A stretch of 64,000 nucleotides of DNA, from NCBI RefSeq assembly GCF_038070105.1, contig NZ_JBBPBZ010000002.1, positions 984,501 through 1,048,500 on the forward strand. Direction: 5' to 3'. The notes under the pieces are model-generated. The model saw nothing but the letters and a program-made list of their open reading frames with translations. It did no database searches and was not told the origin of the DNA. Both the position numbers and the translations under genes were made by a program. The DNA is from Methylocystis sp. IM3 (GTDB lineage: Bacteria; Pseudomonadota; Alphaproteobacteria; Rhizobiales; Beijerinckiaceae). Positions 25,881 to 34,300 of this stretch are shown piece by piece (the first letter of the stretch is position 1; each line of letters begins with the position of its first letter).

Positions 25881-27356
25881 ATGACTAGTGAACAACCCGT
25901 CCTCACTGCCGAGCAAGCGCGCTCTGCGCGCGCGCTTCTGCAATGGTCGCAAACTGATTTGGCGAAGGCGGCCGGTGTCGCCGTTTCCACGATCGCGGAG
26001 TTCGAAAAGTGGCAGCGCGTTCCGATGTCGAATAATCTGAAAGCCATGCGTGAGGCTTTGGAGGCGGCGGGTGTGCGGTTCACGCCGGGTGGCGCTTCGC
26101 TGCTGCAGCAGCTCAGCCTTCATCTCATGAGCGAGAGCAACGGGGCTGAGCTGCAGCTCCATTACACTGTCGAGGCAGCGGACGCGGTTTCCGAGGTGCT
26201 TTCCGTCTTTGGGAAGGTTGAAGGCGGTCAGGCGTCGTTCGACGCGGTGCAATCGGCGTCGGTCGCTCTCAAGCAGAGTTTGGCGAACCTTGTCGCAAAG
26301 CACAGCTCCCTTGCTCCCCAGCTCCATAAGCTGAAGAAATTCGTGCAGGCGCTGCGCGATGACGAGTTTTTCCTTCTGCTTCCCGAGAAAGCTGCCTCAA
26401 CGGCTGAACAGCTCGCGCGCGAGCGCTTGGTCTATCGCCTGAATCATCCCGATGAGAAGGATGAAACCGACGGGATGGACGATCTCTTCGGGGCATTGCT
26501 TGCGCGCTACGATATGAGGTCGCCGCGAACCGATAGGCTGACCGTCATCGGGAAGATGGACCGCGCTCATTTAAAGTGTCGGTTTTGCGATCGAACCGCC
26601 GCTGAAGGCGCGACCTTCAAGAAAGTGGCCCACGCGATTCCGACCGCGTTGGGAAACGATCATCTGAAGGTCGCCAACGAGTGCGACGACTGCAACGCCT
26701 ATTTCGGGGAAGAAACCGAGCCATCCCTCGTGGCGTTGTTGGATATTCAGCGAGGCTTTCTCGGCATTGAGGGGCGGGGAGGCCGTCCGCAACTGAAGTT
26801 TGCGGAGGGCAAGCTCTTTCACGACGGAAAGAAGCTAAACATCACGTCGAAGGACGTGTCGGAGGACGCGTCGACCAAAACGATTTCGGTGCAGCTCGGC
26901 AAAGGCGCGCCGATGATCCCGGTCGCGGCTTACAAAGCTCTGGTAAAGATCGTGCTTTCTGTGGTCGACGCGCAGGAGCTCTTGCATCTCAAGAAAACGA
27001 TCGCGTGGCTGCGCGAGGGGAAGCACAGCGACCACGTGCTTCCGAACGTTGCGGCCACCCTAGTTGACTTGCCGCCCAATCCGTCGGCGCAAATAACCAT
27101 CTATCGCCGGAAAGACGACAACTTGCGCTTGCCTCATCTCGTCGGTGAGTTCCGATTGGGCTGCTACCTCTACGTTTTCGCAGTTCCGTTTTCGGATCGC
27201 GACTCTTGGGATCTCGTCGGATTCTTTGAAGACGATGAGTTTCGCGACACGTTCAAGCATTTCGCGAGCGTGCGGCGTTGGGCGCAAAACAATTTAAACG
27301 GAAAAGAGAGGGTCTTCCTCTCCCCGCAGATCAATCTGGTGCCGCGAAAAGCTTAG
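25881..27356 (+). CDS. XRE-HNH endonuclease-like protein
   Basis: A 491-residue protein. An XRE helix-turn-helix lies at about 8-60 (ARALLQWSQTDLAKAAGVAV, then STIAEFEKWQR). An HNH_5-like zinc nuclease motif lies near 230-275: CRFCDR, the AHAIPTALGN region, then CDDCNAYFG. The C-terminal 200 residues have no recognisable domain. The ATG at 25881 is preferred to 25851 because GAGGTGAG sits before it and the earlier ATG abuts the operator palindrome. It is a rightward insertion between two leftward backbone genes and is probably a self-regulated defence nuclease. Confidence 0.72.
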   Translation: MTSEQPVLTAEQARSARALLQWSQTDLAKAAGVAVSTIAEFEKWQRVPMSNNLKAMREALEAAGVRFTPGGASLLQQLSLHLMSESNGAELQLHYTVEAADAVSEVLSVFGKVEGGQASFDAVQSASVALKQSLANLVAKHSSLAPQLHKLKKFVQALRDDEFFLLLPEKAASTAEQLARERLVYRLNHPDEKDETDGMDDLFGALLARYDMRSPRTDRLTVIGKMDRAHLKCRFCDRTAAEGATFKKVAHAIPTALGNDHLKVANECDDCNAYFGEETEPSLVALLDIQRGFLGIEGRGGRPQLKFAEGKLFHDGKKLNITSKDVSEDASTKTISVQLGKGAPMIPVAAYKALVKIVLSVVDAQELLHLKKTIAWLREGKHSDHVLPNVAATLVDLPPNPSAQITIYRRKDDNLRLPHLVGEFRLGCYLYVFAVPFSDRDSWDLVGFFEDDEFRDTFKHFASVRRWAQNNLNGKERVFLSPQINLVPRKA

Positions 27357-27411
27357 GCCGCGGCGATTGCGCGAAGAGCCGATGTATGGTCGCCGGGAGC
27401 GGATGGCCAAT

Positions 27412-27439
27412 ATGCGGAGCGGCCAAAGCCGCTCCGCAT
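27412..27439. terminator. Bidirectional hairpin terminator
   Basis: A perfect 12-bp inverted repeat, ATGCGGAGCGGC and GCCGCTCCGCAT around CAAA, separates the convergent HNH and ParB genes. There is no strong T tract. Confidence 0.7.
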
Positions 27440-27443
27440 GCGC

Positions 27444-29576
27444 TCACTCGGCCGCGACGGGGTGGCGCTCATCTTCTTCGCCGGCGGCCTCCTCGTCATC
27501 GCCTGCGAGGAAGTCGGGCAGCGCCGCGCCGTCATCCTCGCCGCCGGTCTGCGTCTCGGTCCCTGAAGTCTCGGTTTCGGCGATCAGGCGCAGCGGTTCC
27601 GGGAGCCAGCCGGTCTCGGCGAGCAGCCGCTCCGCCTCCTTGGCCATGTCGCCCTTCTTCAGGTGGTCGATGAGCTGCGCGGCCTGCTCGCCGACGCCTT
27701 CGCGGACCGCCTGCAGGATGCGGGGCTTGGTGACCCGGTTGAGGTAGTTGCCGAAGGTCGGGCGCCAGCCGGCCTCCACTAGGTCGAGCCCCGTCGCCTT
27801 GGTCAGGCGGTCGGCCTGGGCGAGCCGCATATCGAGCGTGTGCTGCGAAACGCCGCCGGCGCTGCGCGGGTTCGGCCGCTCATAGAGCGCGTTGACGCCA
27901 TAGCTGACGCAATGCGCCAGCAGCGCCATCCGGCTGGCGTCGTCCAGGCCCGCGAGCCAGTCCCACAGGGTATCGTCGTCCTTCTGGATGTCGCCGGCCC
28001 AGGCGGCGTGGCGGTCATGCACCGCGCGGGCGGAAGGGCTGTCCTTCAGCGCATCGTCCTCCGCCGGGAAGAAGACGTGCTTCACCCCGGCCTCCATGGC
28101 GCCCGTATACATGTGGGTCATGAAGGTGTCCGAGACCAGCTTGTGAAGGAGCGCGGTCATGGCGATGTGCGGATTCTCCGCGACGGCATTGCGCAATGCG
28201 AGGGTGCAGTAGGCCGTCAGCTCGATGACCAGGCGCTCGGGCAGCGGCTTGAACGCATCGTCCTCGTCGTCCTCCGGCTCGACGGGCTGGCCGCCGATCG
28301 TGATGACAGCGCGCTGCACGGCCGGCGTAACGGGCTCGCCCGGCTGATGCTCGGTATCGTCCCCATCGGCCTCGATGCCGGGCTCGGGAGCCTCGTCCTC
28401 GGCCCGGACATAGCCGCGATCGATGGCGACGCTGCCGTCGTGGGCGATGCTGATGAACACGCCCGCGCGGGCGATGTCGTCGGCCTCGAAGCGGACCGGA
28501 CGGTTATCGAAGGCCGACAGCGCCGTCTCGATCTCGCCGAGCCGCTGGTCGACCTCGTCAGGCAGCTCGTCGGCGCCTTCATATTCCGCTTCAAGCTTCT
28601 GGTACTCGGCGTTGAGCGCCTCGATCGTCGCCTGTTCCTCGACGGTCAGGTCGAGCGGTTCGCCCTGCAGCGCACGCAGGCCGCGAGTGGCGTCATAGGG
28701 GAAGCCGACCGCGACCTCGATCCACTTCCAGCCCTCGGCGGCGATCGTCTCGGCCGTCGCCTTCAGCTTCTCGCCCACCAGCCGATCGAGCAGCGCCGCA
28801 TCCTGCAGCCAACCGCCATCGTCGGACTGGAACAGGTCGCGCATGACGCCGCCGCCGGCCAACTCGTAGGCCTCGACGCCTACGAAGACGGCGCGCTTGT
28901 CCGAGGCGCGCACCGTCGTCTCGGTCAGCATGCGGCGGATCTGATACGGCTCCTTCGACCAGGCGTCCTTGATCGCCTCCCAGACCTGCTCCTGGCGGGC
29001 ATGGTCATCGGAGACGGTGAAGGCCATGAGCTGGTCGAGCGTCATCCCGTCCTCGGCATAGACGTCGTGCAAGGTGGGTGATGTGGCCGCGAGGCGGAGG
29101 CGCTGCTTGACCACCTGGACCGGCACGAAGAGCGCCGCGGCGATCTCCTCCTCGGTTTTGCCCTTCACCCGCATGTCCTGGAAGGCGCGGAACTGGTCCA
29201 GCGGATGGAGCGGCGCGCGGTCGATGTTCTCGACCAGCGAGACTTCCTCGGCCAGGACCTCGTCGTCGCGCTTGCGGACCACGCACGGCACCGGGGCGAT
29301 CTTGGCGAGGCGCTTCTGCTTGACCAGCAGCTCCAGCGCGCAGAAGCGGCGGCCGCCGGCCGGCACCTCGAACATGCCGGTCTCCTGGCCCTCGGCGTCG
29401 ACCACGGGGATGACGCTGAGGCTCTGAATCAGGCCGCATCGCGCGATCGAGGCCGCCAGGTCCTCGATCGAGACACCGGCCTTCACGCGCCGGACATTGG
29501 ACTGGCTCAAGACCAGCTTGTTGAAGGGGATGTCGCGCGAGGACGACAGGACGATCTTCTGAACTGCAGTAGCCAT
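27444..29576 (-). CDS. parB: ParB/Spo0J-type partition protein, long form
   Basis: A 710-residue ParB-family protein. The N-terminal ParB/Srx domain (about 15-120) includes KLVLSQSNVRRV, FEVPAGGRRFCALELL and EEVSLVENIDRAPLHPLDQ, followed by a helix-turn-helix region (KTEEEIAAALFVPVQVVKQR). The rest, with an acidic stretch near 380-410 and an acidic tail, is typical of long ParB proteins on alphaproteobacterial plasmids and ICEs. It should stabilise the excised circle or act as a regulator. No parA is visible. It is preceded by leader copy B. Confidence 0.88.
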   Translation of the reverse strand: MATAVQKIVLSSSRDIPFNKLVLSQSNVRRVKAGVSIEDLAASIARCGLIQSLSVIPVVDAEGQETGMFEVPAGGRRFCALELLVKQKRLAKIAPVPCVVRKRDDEVLAEEVSLVENIDRAPLHPLDQFRAFQDMRVKGKTEEEIAAALFVPVQVVKQRLRLAATSPTLHDVYAEDGMTLDQLMAFTVSDDHARQEQVWEAIKDAWSKEPYQIRRMLTETTVRASDKRAVFVGVEAYELAGGGVMRDLFQSDDGGWLQDAALLDRLVGEKLKATAETIAAEGWKWIEVAVGFPYDATRGLRALQGEPLDLTVEEQATIEALNAEYQKLEAEYEGADELPDEVDQRLGEIETALSAFDNRPVRFEADDIARAGVFISIAHDGSVAIDRGYVRAEDEAPEPGIEADGDDTEHQPGEPVTPAVQRAVITIGGQPVEPEDDEDDAFKPLPERLVIELTAYCTLALRNAVAENPHIAMTALLHKLVSDTFMTHMYTGAMEAGVKHVFFPAEDDALKDSPSARAVHDRHAAWAGDIQKDDDTLWDWLAGLDDASRMALLAHCVSYGVNALYERPNPRSAGGVSQHTLDMRLAQADRLTKATGLDLVEAGWRPTFGNYLNRVTKPRILQAVREGVGEQAAQLIDHLKKGDMAKEAERLLAETGWLPEPLRLIAETETSGTETQTGGEDDGAALPDFLAGDDEEAAGEEDERHPVAAE

Positions 29577-29660
29577 CGGGGATTACTCCGCGACGGGCGG
29601 CCGAGAACCTCTCTCTCGACCTCCAACCCGTCACGAAGATCCCGTCCTCCCTCTCACTCT
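29577..29660 (-). promoter_or_regulatory. Recurrent 5' leader, copy B (parB)
   Basis: In transcript sense it has AGAGTGAGAG (29651-29660), hairpin arms GACGGG/CCCGTC (29627-29632 and 29592-29597) enclosing a purine-rich GAGAGAGAGG loop, then CGCGGAG before the start region. It closely matches copy C. Confidence 0.6.
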
Positions 29661-29842
29661 CTCCTGGCCGGTGCCTTGGGCGCGGCGACCGGACCGATCT
29701 GGACACGTTCGTCGCGCTAAGCCTCTGGCATTGACGAAAGGCGACTATAATAGTCGCCCTTGGTGTGGCTGGAGAGGAAAACGCGCCCGCCAGGTTCGCG
29801 CGTGTTCGGATCGCCCGGCGCTCGGGGCGATCGGAGGAAGCA

Positions 29843-30103
29843 ATGGACACGGCGGTGAAGGACGGCGCGCAGACGCCCTGGCGCGATTGGCTGGCGATGC
29901 TCGGCCGCAGGCGATCGCGGCCGAGATTGTCGAAGGTCGAGCGCGCGCTGATCGGCGCCAACGGAAAGGCGCTGACGATGCTGGTGACCGCGTTGCAGGC
30001 GCGCGGCCATCTCGACGTCAGGGAATTCGCCGACCTGCTCGGCATTTTCAGCGCCGTGGTCGGCGAGGATGATGACCTGGAGGGCATGATCCTCGCCGTC
30101 TAG
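29843..30103 (+). CDS. Small conserved hypothetical protein, 86 residues
   Basis: It starts at ATG 29843 behind a clear GGAGGAAG site. The product MDTAVKDGAQTPWRDWLAML is followed by a basic stretch and a helical region (ALIGANGKALTMLVTALQAR), and ends in an acidic tail. It is divergent from parB. No family is recognised. Confidence 0.55.
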   Translation: MDTAVKDGAQTPWRDWLAMLGRRRSRPRLSKVERALIGANGKALTMLVTALQARGHLDVREFADLLGIFSAVVGEDDDLEGMILAV

Positions 30104-30176
30104 GCGGGCCTGCCGAAGGACAGCGTCTCGTCGTAAATGGCGAGAAGTGTAAAACCGCAGGCACACCTCCATGGAT

Positions 30177-30557
30177 TTACGCTTTTGCGGATGGGTCGGG
30201 CCTCGCGCGATGAACGGCGTGAAGCACGCGTTCGGCCTCGCGGATGCCGCCGGTCTGGCGCGCCGCCTCGGCCCAGGCCGAGATCGGATAGAGGCCCTCG
30301 AACAGGATGTCACGCTCGATGCCGAGACCCATCGGCAGTCGCACGGCGATCATCTCGGCGAGGCTGAAGGAGCCGAGCTCGGGTTCGCCGAGATAGGCCA
30401 GGCCAAACAAGGTGTCGCCCTCCTCGTCGAGTTCGGTTGCGAGCCAAACCCCTTCGCCGAGGGGATTGAAGAATTTCACCACGGGGAAGTGGTCGGCGTC
30501 GCGGTCGCGGCCGTTGGCCAGGAGCTGCTCACGCAGCTCGTCGGTCAGGAGGATCAT
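30177..30557 (-). CDS. DUF2958 family protein
   Basis: A 126-residue DUF2958 protein, typical of plasmids and ICEs. It begins MILLTDELREQLLANGR, continues with HFPVVKFFNPLGEGVWLATE and LFGLAYLGEPELGSFSL, then the LGIERDILFEG segment. The function is unknown. Its ATG overlaps the ardC stop (ATGA), so the two are made together. Confidence 0.87.
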   Translation of the reverse strand: MILLTDELREQLLANGRDRDADHFPVVKFFNPLGEGVWLATELDEEGDTLFGLAYLGEPELGSFSLAEMIAVRLPMGLGIERDILFEGLYPISAWAEAARQTGGIREAERVLHAVHRARPDPSAKA

Positions 30558-31513
30558 GCGGCCCTCCTGTCGATCGCAGGCTCGGCCGACAGCGCGGCCC
30601 CATCGGCCGGCACGAAGCCGAGCAGCCAGTCGGCGGCCTTGCTCGCCTGGCTGGCGGCGCGGACGATGGCGCGATTGTCCTCGCGCAGCACCTCCAGCCA
30701 GGAGCCGATGTAGTCGGCGTGCCGCACCGTCGGCACGATCCCGAGCGAGGCGCAGCAGAAGGCGGCGTTCATTTCGGCGACCAGCTCCTCGAGCGCGTAT
30801 TTCTTGGTGCCGAAGCCGCCGGTCATGTCGCGGTCGAGACGGGACGGATGGCCGGTGGCGTGACCCAGCTCGTGCAGCGCGGTCCGGTGCCAGTTGATCG
30901 GCTCGAAATAGGCCTGGGGCGGCGGGACCTGCACATAGTCGAGCGCTGGCACGTAGAAGGCGTGATTGCCGCCGATGCGGAAGTCTATGCCCGCGGCGCG
31001 GATCAGCGCCTCGACCTGCGGCTCTATCAGGCCCGGCACCGGCGGCGGCGCTGCGACCGCGACGTCCTCCGGCAGGCCCTCGCACTGCGCGGCGTTGAAC
31101 ACCGTGAAGCGCTTCAGGAAGGGGATCGCCTGGGCCTCGTCGCCGGTTTCGCGGGCCCGCCGCTTCTTGTCGTCGGGCACGAAGCGGTCGGCATAGACGA
31201 CGGTCGTGCCGCGCTCGCCCTTGCGGACATTGCCGCCGAGCGCCAGCACCTGGCGAAAGGTAAGCCAGCTCTGGCCGGGAAAGCCGTGCTCGATGACGGC
31301 GCCCCAGAGGATCAGTACGTTGATCCCGGAATAATGCCGGCCGGTGGCGGCGTTCCTCGGCATGGCGAGCGGCGCCTTCGTCGCCGCGGTTCCCCAGGGC
31401 TGGACCCAGGGGACGCGTCCTGCCTCCAGCTCGCCGATGATTTTGCCGGTGATTTCGTCATAGAGGCTCGTCCGGTCCCGGCCGGCGCGAGCGGTTGCGG
31501 TCTTTCTGGACAT
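30554..31513 (-). CDS. ardC: ArdC-type antirestriction protein
   Basis: A 319-residue ArdC family protein. The N-terminal ssDNA-binding domain (DUF1738, about 15-150) contains VPWVQPWG, GRHYSGINVLILW and GGNVRKGERGTTVVYADRF. The C-terminal zincin-like metallopeptidase domain has the HELGHATGHPSRL zinc motif (about 225-237) and a downstream Glu-rich helix ALEELVAEMNAAF. ArdC protects incoming single-stranded DNA from restriction in the recipient. It follows leader copy C. Confidence 0.9.
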   Translation of the reverse strand: MSRKTATARAGRDRTSLYDEITGKIIGELEAGRVPWVQPWGTAATKAPLAMPRNAATGRHYSGINVLILWGAVIEHGFPGQSWLTFRQVLALGGNVRKGERGTTVVYADRFVPDDKKRRARETGDEAQAIPFLKRFTVFNAAQCEGLPEDVAVAAPPPVPGLIEPQVEALIRAAGIDFRIGGNHAFYVPALDYVQVPPPQAYFEPINWHRTALHELGHATGHPSRLDRDMTGGFGTKKYALEELVAEMNAAFCCASLGIVPTVRHADYIGSWLEVLREDNRAIVRAASQASKAADWLLGFVPADGAALSAEPAIDRRAA

Positions 31514-31595
31514 CGCGGATCTCCGCGACGGGCGCCGGAAGCCTCTCTCCCAGCCCTCAACCCGTCACGGCAAAGCCGGTCCGCACTCTCACTCT
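31514..31595 (-). promoter_or_regulatory. Recurrent 5' leader, copy C (ardC)
   Basis: In transcript sense it has AGAGTGAGAG (31586-31595), hairpin arms GACGGG/CCCGTC (31561-31566 and 31527-31532) enclosing GGGAGAGAGG, then CGCGGAG and the start codon. Confidence 0.6.
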
Positions 31596-31710
31596 AAGGG
31601 GGCGTTGCGGGGTCTCCCCGCAGAAGGGGGCGGCCGAGACGTAAGACTCGGCCGCAGGGGAAGGCTTTCCCCCTTAAAATCGCAAATCCGCATAAGCGGC
31701 TTTCAGGATT

Positions 31711-32211
31711 TCAGAAGGCGAGCGACGCCTGCGCCTCACGCAGCCACGACACACGGAAGCTGCCCGCCGGCAAGGGACGCAGCAGATCGTCTTCCGGGCG
31801 GGTCAGGTCGAGCCAGGCCATGCGCTGGTCCCGGCGCAGCACGGCCATCTGCCGGTCGTGATAGGGTTCGACGTCGTCGTTGGCCGTGGTCGTCAGGATC
31901 GCGTAGGCCTCGGGCCAGTCGAGCGTCGCCGGCCGCCAGATGCCGGCGAAATAGAACCAGTCGCCGTTGGCAAGAGAGAAGCTGTAATGCTTTCCGTGGC
32001 TGCGATGGCGGAATTCGGAAGCCGGTACAAGGCAGCGATAGGCTGGGAAGGTGCGGCCCTCGGCGCGCACCACGGTGAATCGCCGGCCGCCGCGCTCGCG
32101 GGGCTGAAGGCCCCACGGCAGTTCCACCATCTCAACATCGCCGCCGTCACGCCTTATGATGACACGGCGTTCGTCGAGCGATGCGTCGGAATCGAAAGCC
32201 TTCGCGCTCAT
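31711..32211 (-). CDS. SRAP-like protein lacking the N-terminal catalytic cysteine
   Basis: A 166-residue protein resembling SRAP (YedK/HMCES) proteins, which protect abasic sites in single-stranded DNA. Family features present are RCLVPASEF, the WFYFAGIWRP strand and EPYHDRQMAVL with the conserved His. The N-terminus reads MSAKAFDSD from 32211, without the Met-Cys start that forms the DNA crosslink. It may therefore be non-catalytic or partly degraded. It is divergent from a complete SRAP gene 59 bases away. Confidence 0.7.
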   Translation of the reverse strand: MSAKAFDSDASLDERRVIIRRDGGDVEMVELPWGLQPRERGGRRFTVVRAEGRTFPAYRCLVPASEFRHRSHGKHYSFSLANGDWFYFAGIWRPATLDWPEAYAILTTTANDDVEPYHDRQMAVLRRDQRMAWLDLTRPEDDLLRPLPAGSFRVSWLREAQASLAF

Positions 32212-32270
32212 GACATGCGAACATAACAAGAACACGGTCGCAAGGCAATGGCGATCGAGACGAAGGACCG

Positions 32271-32861
32271 ATGTGCAATGATTATCGACTGAAGGTGGAT
32301 GTGGCCTCGATCATGGAGGACTTCGCCGGCCTGAAGATCAAGGTCCGCTTCGGCGAAGGCACCCCGAACATCGAGGCGCGGGACGACATCAAGATCACGG
32401 ATGTCGCGCCGATCATCCGCACGGTCGATGGCGTGCGCGGCGAAGGCGACCTGGTGCAGCGGCGATGGAGCTGGCCGGGCCAGAACAAGCGCCCGGTCTA
32501 CAATTTCAGGTCGGAGGGCCGCGAGTTCACGTTGAACCGCTGCCTCATCGTTGCCGACGGCTTCTACGAGTTCACCGATCCCACCGAGAAGGGAAAGAAG
32601 CGCAAGGAAAAGTGGCTCTTCACCAAGCGCGACGAGCCGATCTTCTGCATCGCCGGCATCTGGCGCGAGGCGAAGGATGTCGGCGAGGCTTTCACCATGC
32701 TGACGATGGAGCCCGGGCCCGACATCGCGCCGTATCATGACCGGCAGATCGTCATCCTCGAACGCGACGCCTGGGCGGATTGGCTCGATCCCTCCGTGCC
32801 GGCGCAGTCGTTGATCCGGCCGCTCGCGGCTGGCGCTTTGCAGGTCGAACAGGTCGGCTAG
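32271..32861 (+). CDS. SRAP (YedK/HMCES-like) protein
   Basis: A 196-residue SRAP-family protein that begins MCNDYR, so the catalytic Cys2 is present. Other conserved parts are the VYNFRSEGREF strand, RCLIVADGFYEFTD with the active-site Glu, and APYHDRQIVIL with the His. SRAP proteins form a thiazolidine crosslink with abasic sites in ssDNA; on conjugative elements this may protect the transferred strand. It is divergent from the cysteine-less paralogue. Confidence 0.87.
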   Translation: MCNDYRLKVDVASIMEDFAGLKIKVRFGEGTPNIEARDDIKITDVAPIIRTVDGVRGEGDLVQRRWSWPGQNKRPVYNFRSEGREFTLNRCLIVADGFYEFTDPTEKGKKRKEKWLFTKRDEPIFCIAGIWREAKDVGEAFTMLTMEPGPDIAPYHDRQIVILERDAWADWLDPSVPAQSLIRPLAAGALQVEQVG

Positions 32862-32905
32862 AGCACATGTCGTCCTGATGGATGACCTCGAACACGGGTA
32901 AATGC

Positions 32906-33520
32906 ATGGCCGACCTTGACCCTGCGGATCGACTGAAGCGCTTAGAGCAGCTCGAGGATGAACTGATCCAAAAGGGTGCGGGCATCCTCGGCACCGGGGC
33001 CGACCTGTCGCACGCCGACTTCTTCATCTTTGGCGCGATGCGCCGGACGCTGGCGCAGGCGCGCGGTTTCCGCGACCTGATCAATGCGCGCAATTTCCTC
33101 TGCGCGGCTGCCATTCTGCGTTTGCAGCTCGACACGGCGATGCGGGTCAATGCGCTGTCGATCCTCGATGACGCGGACGCGGCGTGCAAGGCTGTCCTCG
33201 ACGGCGAGCAGTTCAACCGGCTCAAGGACCGGGAAGGGAACAAGCTTTCGGACGCGCATATTCGCAAGAAGTTCGCGGAAACACATCCCTGGATCAGCCC
33301 GGTGTACGAGCGCACATCGGACTTCGTGCATCTATCGGGCAAGCATTTCGAGGTGTCGATCGCCCGCACCGACTATGAAACGCGCATGGCTTATTTCCAG
33401 ATCAGCGGTCATGATCCCCATCGACCTGACGAGACCTACTTCGAGGCGGTCGACACTTTCTTTGAAGCGACTAAACTGGCGGGGATGTTGCTTCTCGCCT
33501 TCTGGATGGCGCGCCATTAG
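32906..33520 (+). CDS. Uncharacterised helical protein, possibly HEPN-like
   Basis: A 204-residue all-helical protein beginning MADLDPADRLKRLEQLEDEL. It has segments typical of hospital-type DUF5677/HEPN-like proteins (RNFLCAAAILRLQLDTAMRV as a helix) and an R-x5-H motif in ERTSDFVHLSG. It is the first gene of a four-gene rightward cluster that ends in a PD-(D/E)XK protein. No confident family. ATG 32882 in the same frame would add eight residues. Confidence 0.5.
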   Translation: MADLDPADRLKRLEQLEDELIQKGAGILGTGADLSHADFFIFGAMRRTLAQARGFRDLINARNFLCAAAILRLQLDTAMRVNALSILDDADAACKAVLDGEQFNRLKDREGNKLSDAHIRKKFAETHPWISPVYERTSDFVHLSGKHFEVSIARTDYETRMAYFQISGHDPHRPDETYFEAVDTFFEATKLAGMLLLAFWMARH

Positions 33521-33532
33521 CGGGAAACCGTG

Positions 33533-34300
33533 ATGGCCCAATGCCGAAGGACGGCGCCTGAATCGCGGGGGCGGCAATGTCTTGGCATTCACATCACGCA
33601 TAGGCACGAGGGGCTGGTTGCCGTCCCCGCGCCACAAGGGGGGGCATTGCAGACAAGCGATCAGTTGCCTCGCATCTTCCAGGCCAATCTCGCGCGGCTG
33701 TTCGAGCGGGTGATTCAGCCCGCGATGGCGGCGCTGCCGGTCCATGCGTCGCTCGAATGCGGCGAAGCGGCGACGATGGAACAATTTCTCGATCGCGCGG
33801 CTGCGCAGGTCGACAACTACACTGCCAACGAGGCGGCCAAGGTGTTCACGCTGACCCTCGCCGCGGTCTTCGAGCGGCAACTGAGCATCTGGGCGCGCGC
33901 CGTCTATCGCGATGAAGCGATCGACCTGCCGAAGCTGCGCGGCTTCCAGGACTTCCTGATGCTCTGCGCCAGGCGCGCTGGCATCGACATCGAGCGGGGT
34001 GCTCTGGGAGCCGATCTGACCGAGATGTTCATGGTCGCCAACGTCGTTCGCCACGGCGAAGGGGCGTCGTGCGAGAAGCTGAAGACGACCGCGCCCGCGC
34101 TTTGGGACGCCGCCGCCAACGACTTTCACGATCTCCTGGCGGGGCCGCGCATCCCGAGCGAGCACCTCAGAATCCGGATGCGCGACCTGGTTCGCTACAT
34201 CCGGGCGACCACGCGGTTCTGGGGATTGGCCGATCCGCTGCCGATGGCGGTGACCGATCCACCCTATCAAGTCGAGGCAAGGGGCGGGGACATCGCATGA
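33533..34300 (+). CDS. Uncharacterised helical protein
   Basis: Second gene of the rightward cluster. The conserved-looking part begins at QTSDQLPRIFQANLARLFER, which would fit a TTG start at 33647 behind AAGGGGGGGC (217 residues); the ATG at 33533 adds 38 less protein-like residues. It is helical, with the segment MFMVANVVRHGEGASCEKL that recalls abortive-infection or HEPN-like proteins. The stop overlaps the next gene's ATG (ATGA), showing translational coupling. Confidence 0.5.
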   Translation: MAQCRRTAPESRGRQCLGIHITHRHEGLVAVPAPQGGALQTSDQLPRIFQANLARLFERVIQPAMAALPVHASLECGEAATMEQFLDRAAAQVDNYTANEAAKVFTLTLAAVFERQLSIWARAVYRDEAIDLPKLRGFQDFLMLCARRAGIDIERGALGADLTEMFMVANVVRHGEGASCEKLKTTAPALWDAAANDFHDLLAGPRIPSEHLRIRMRDLVRYIRATTRFWGLADPLPMAVTDPPYQVEARGGDIA

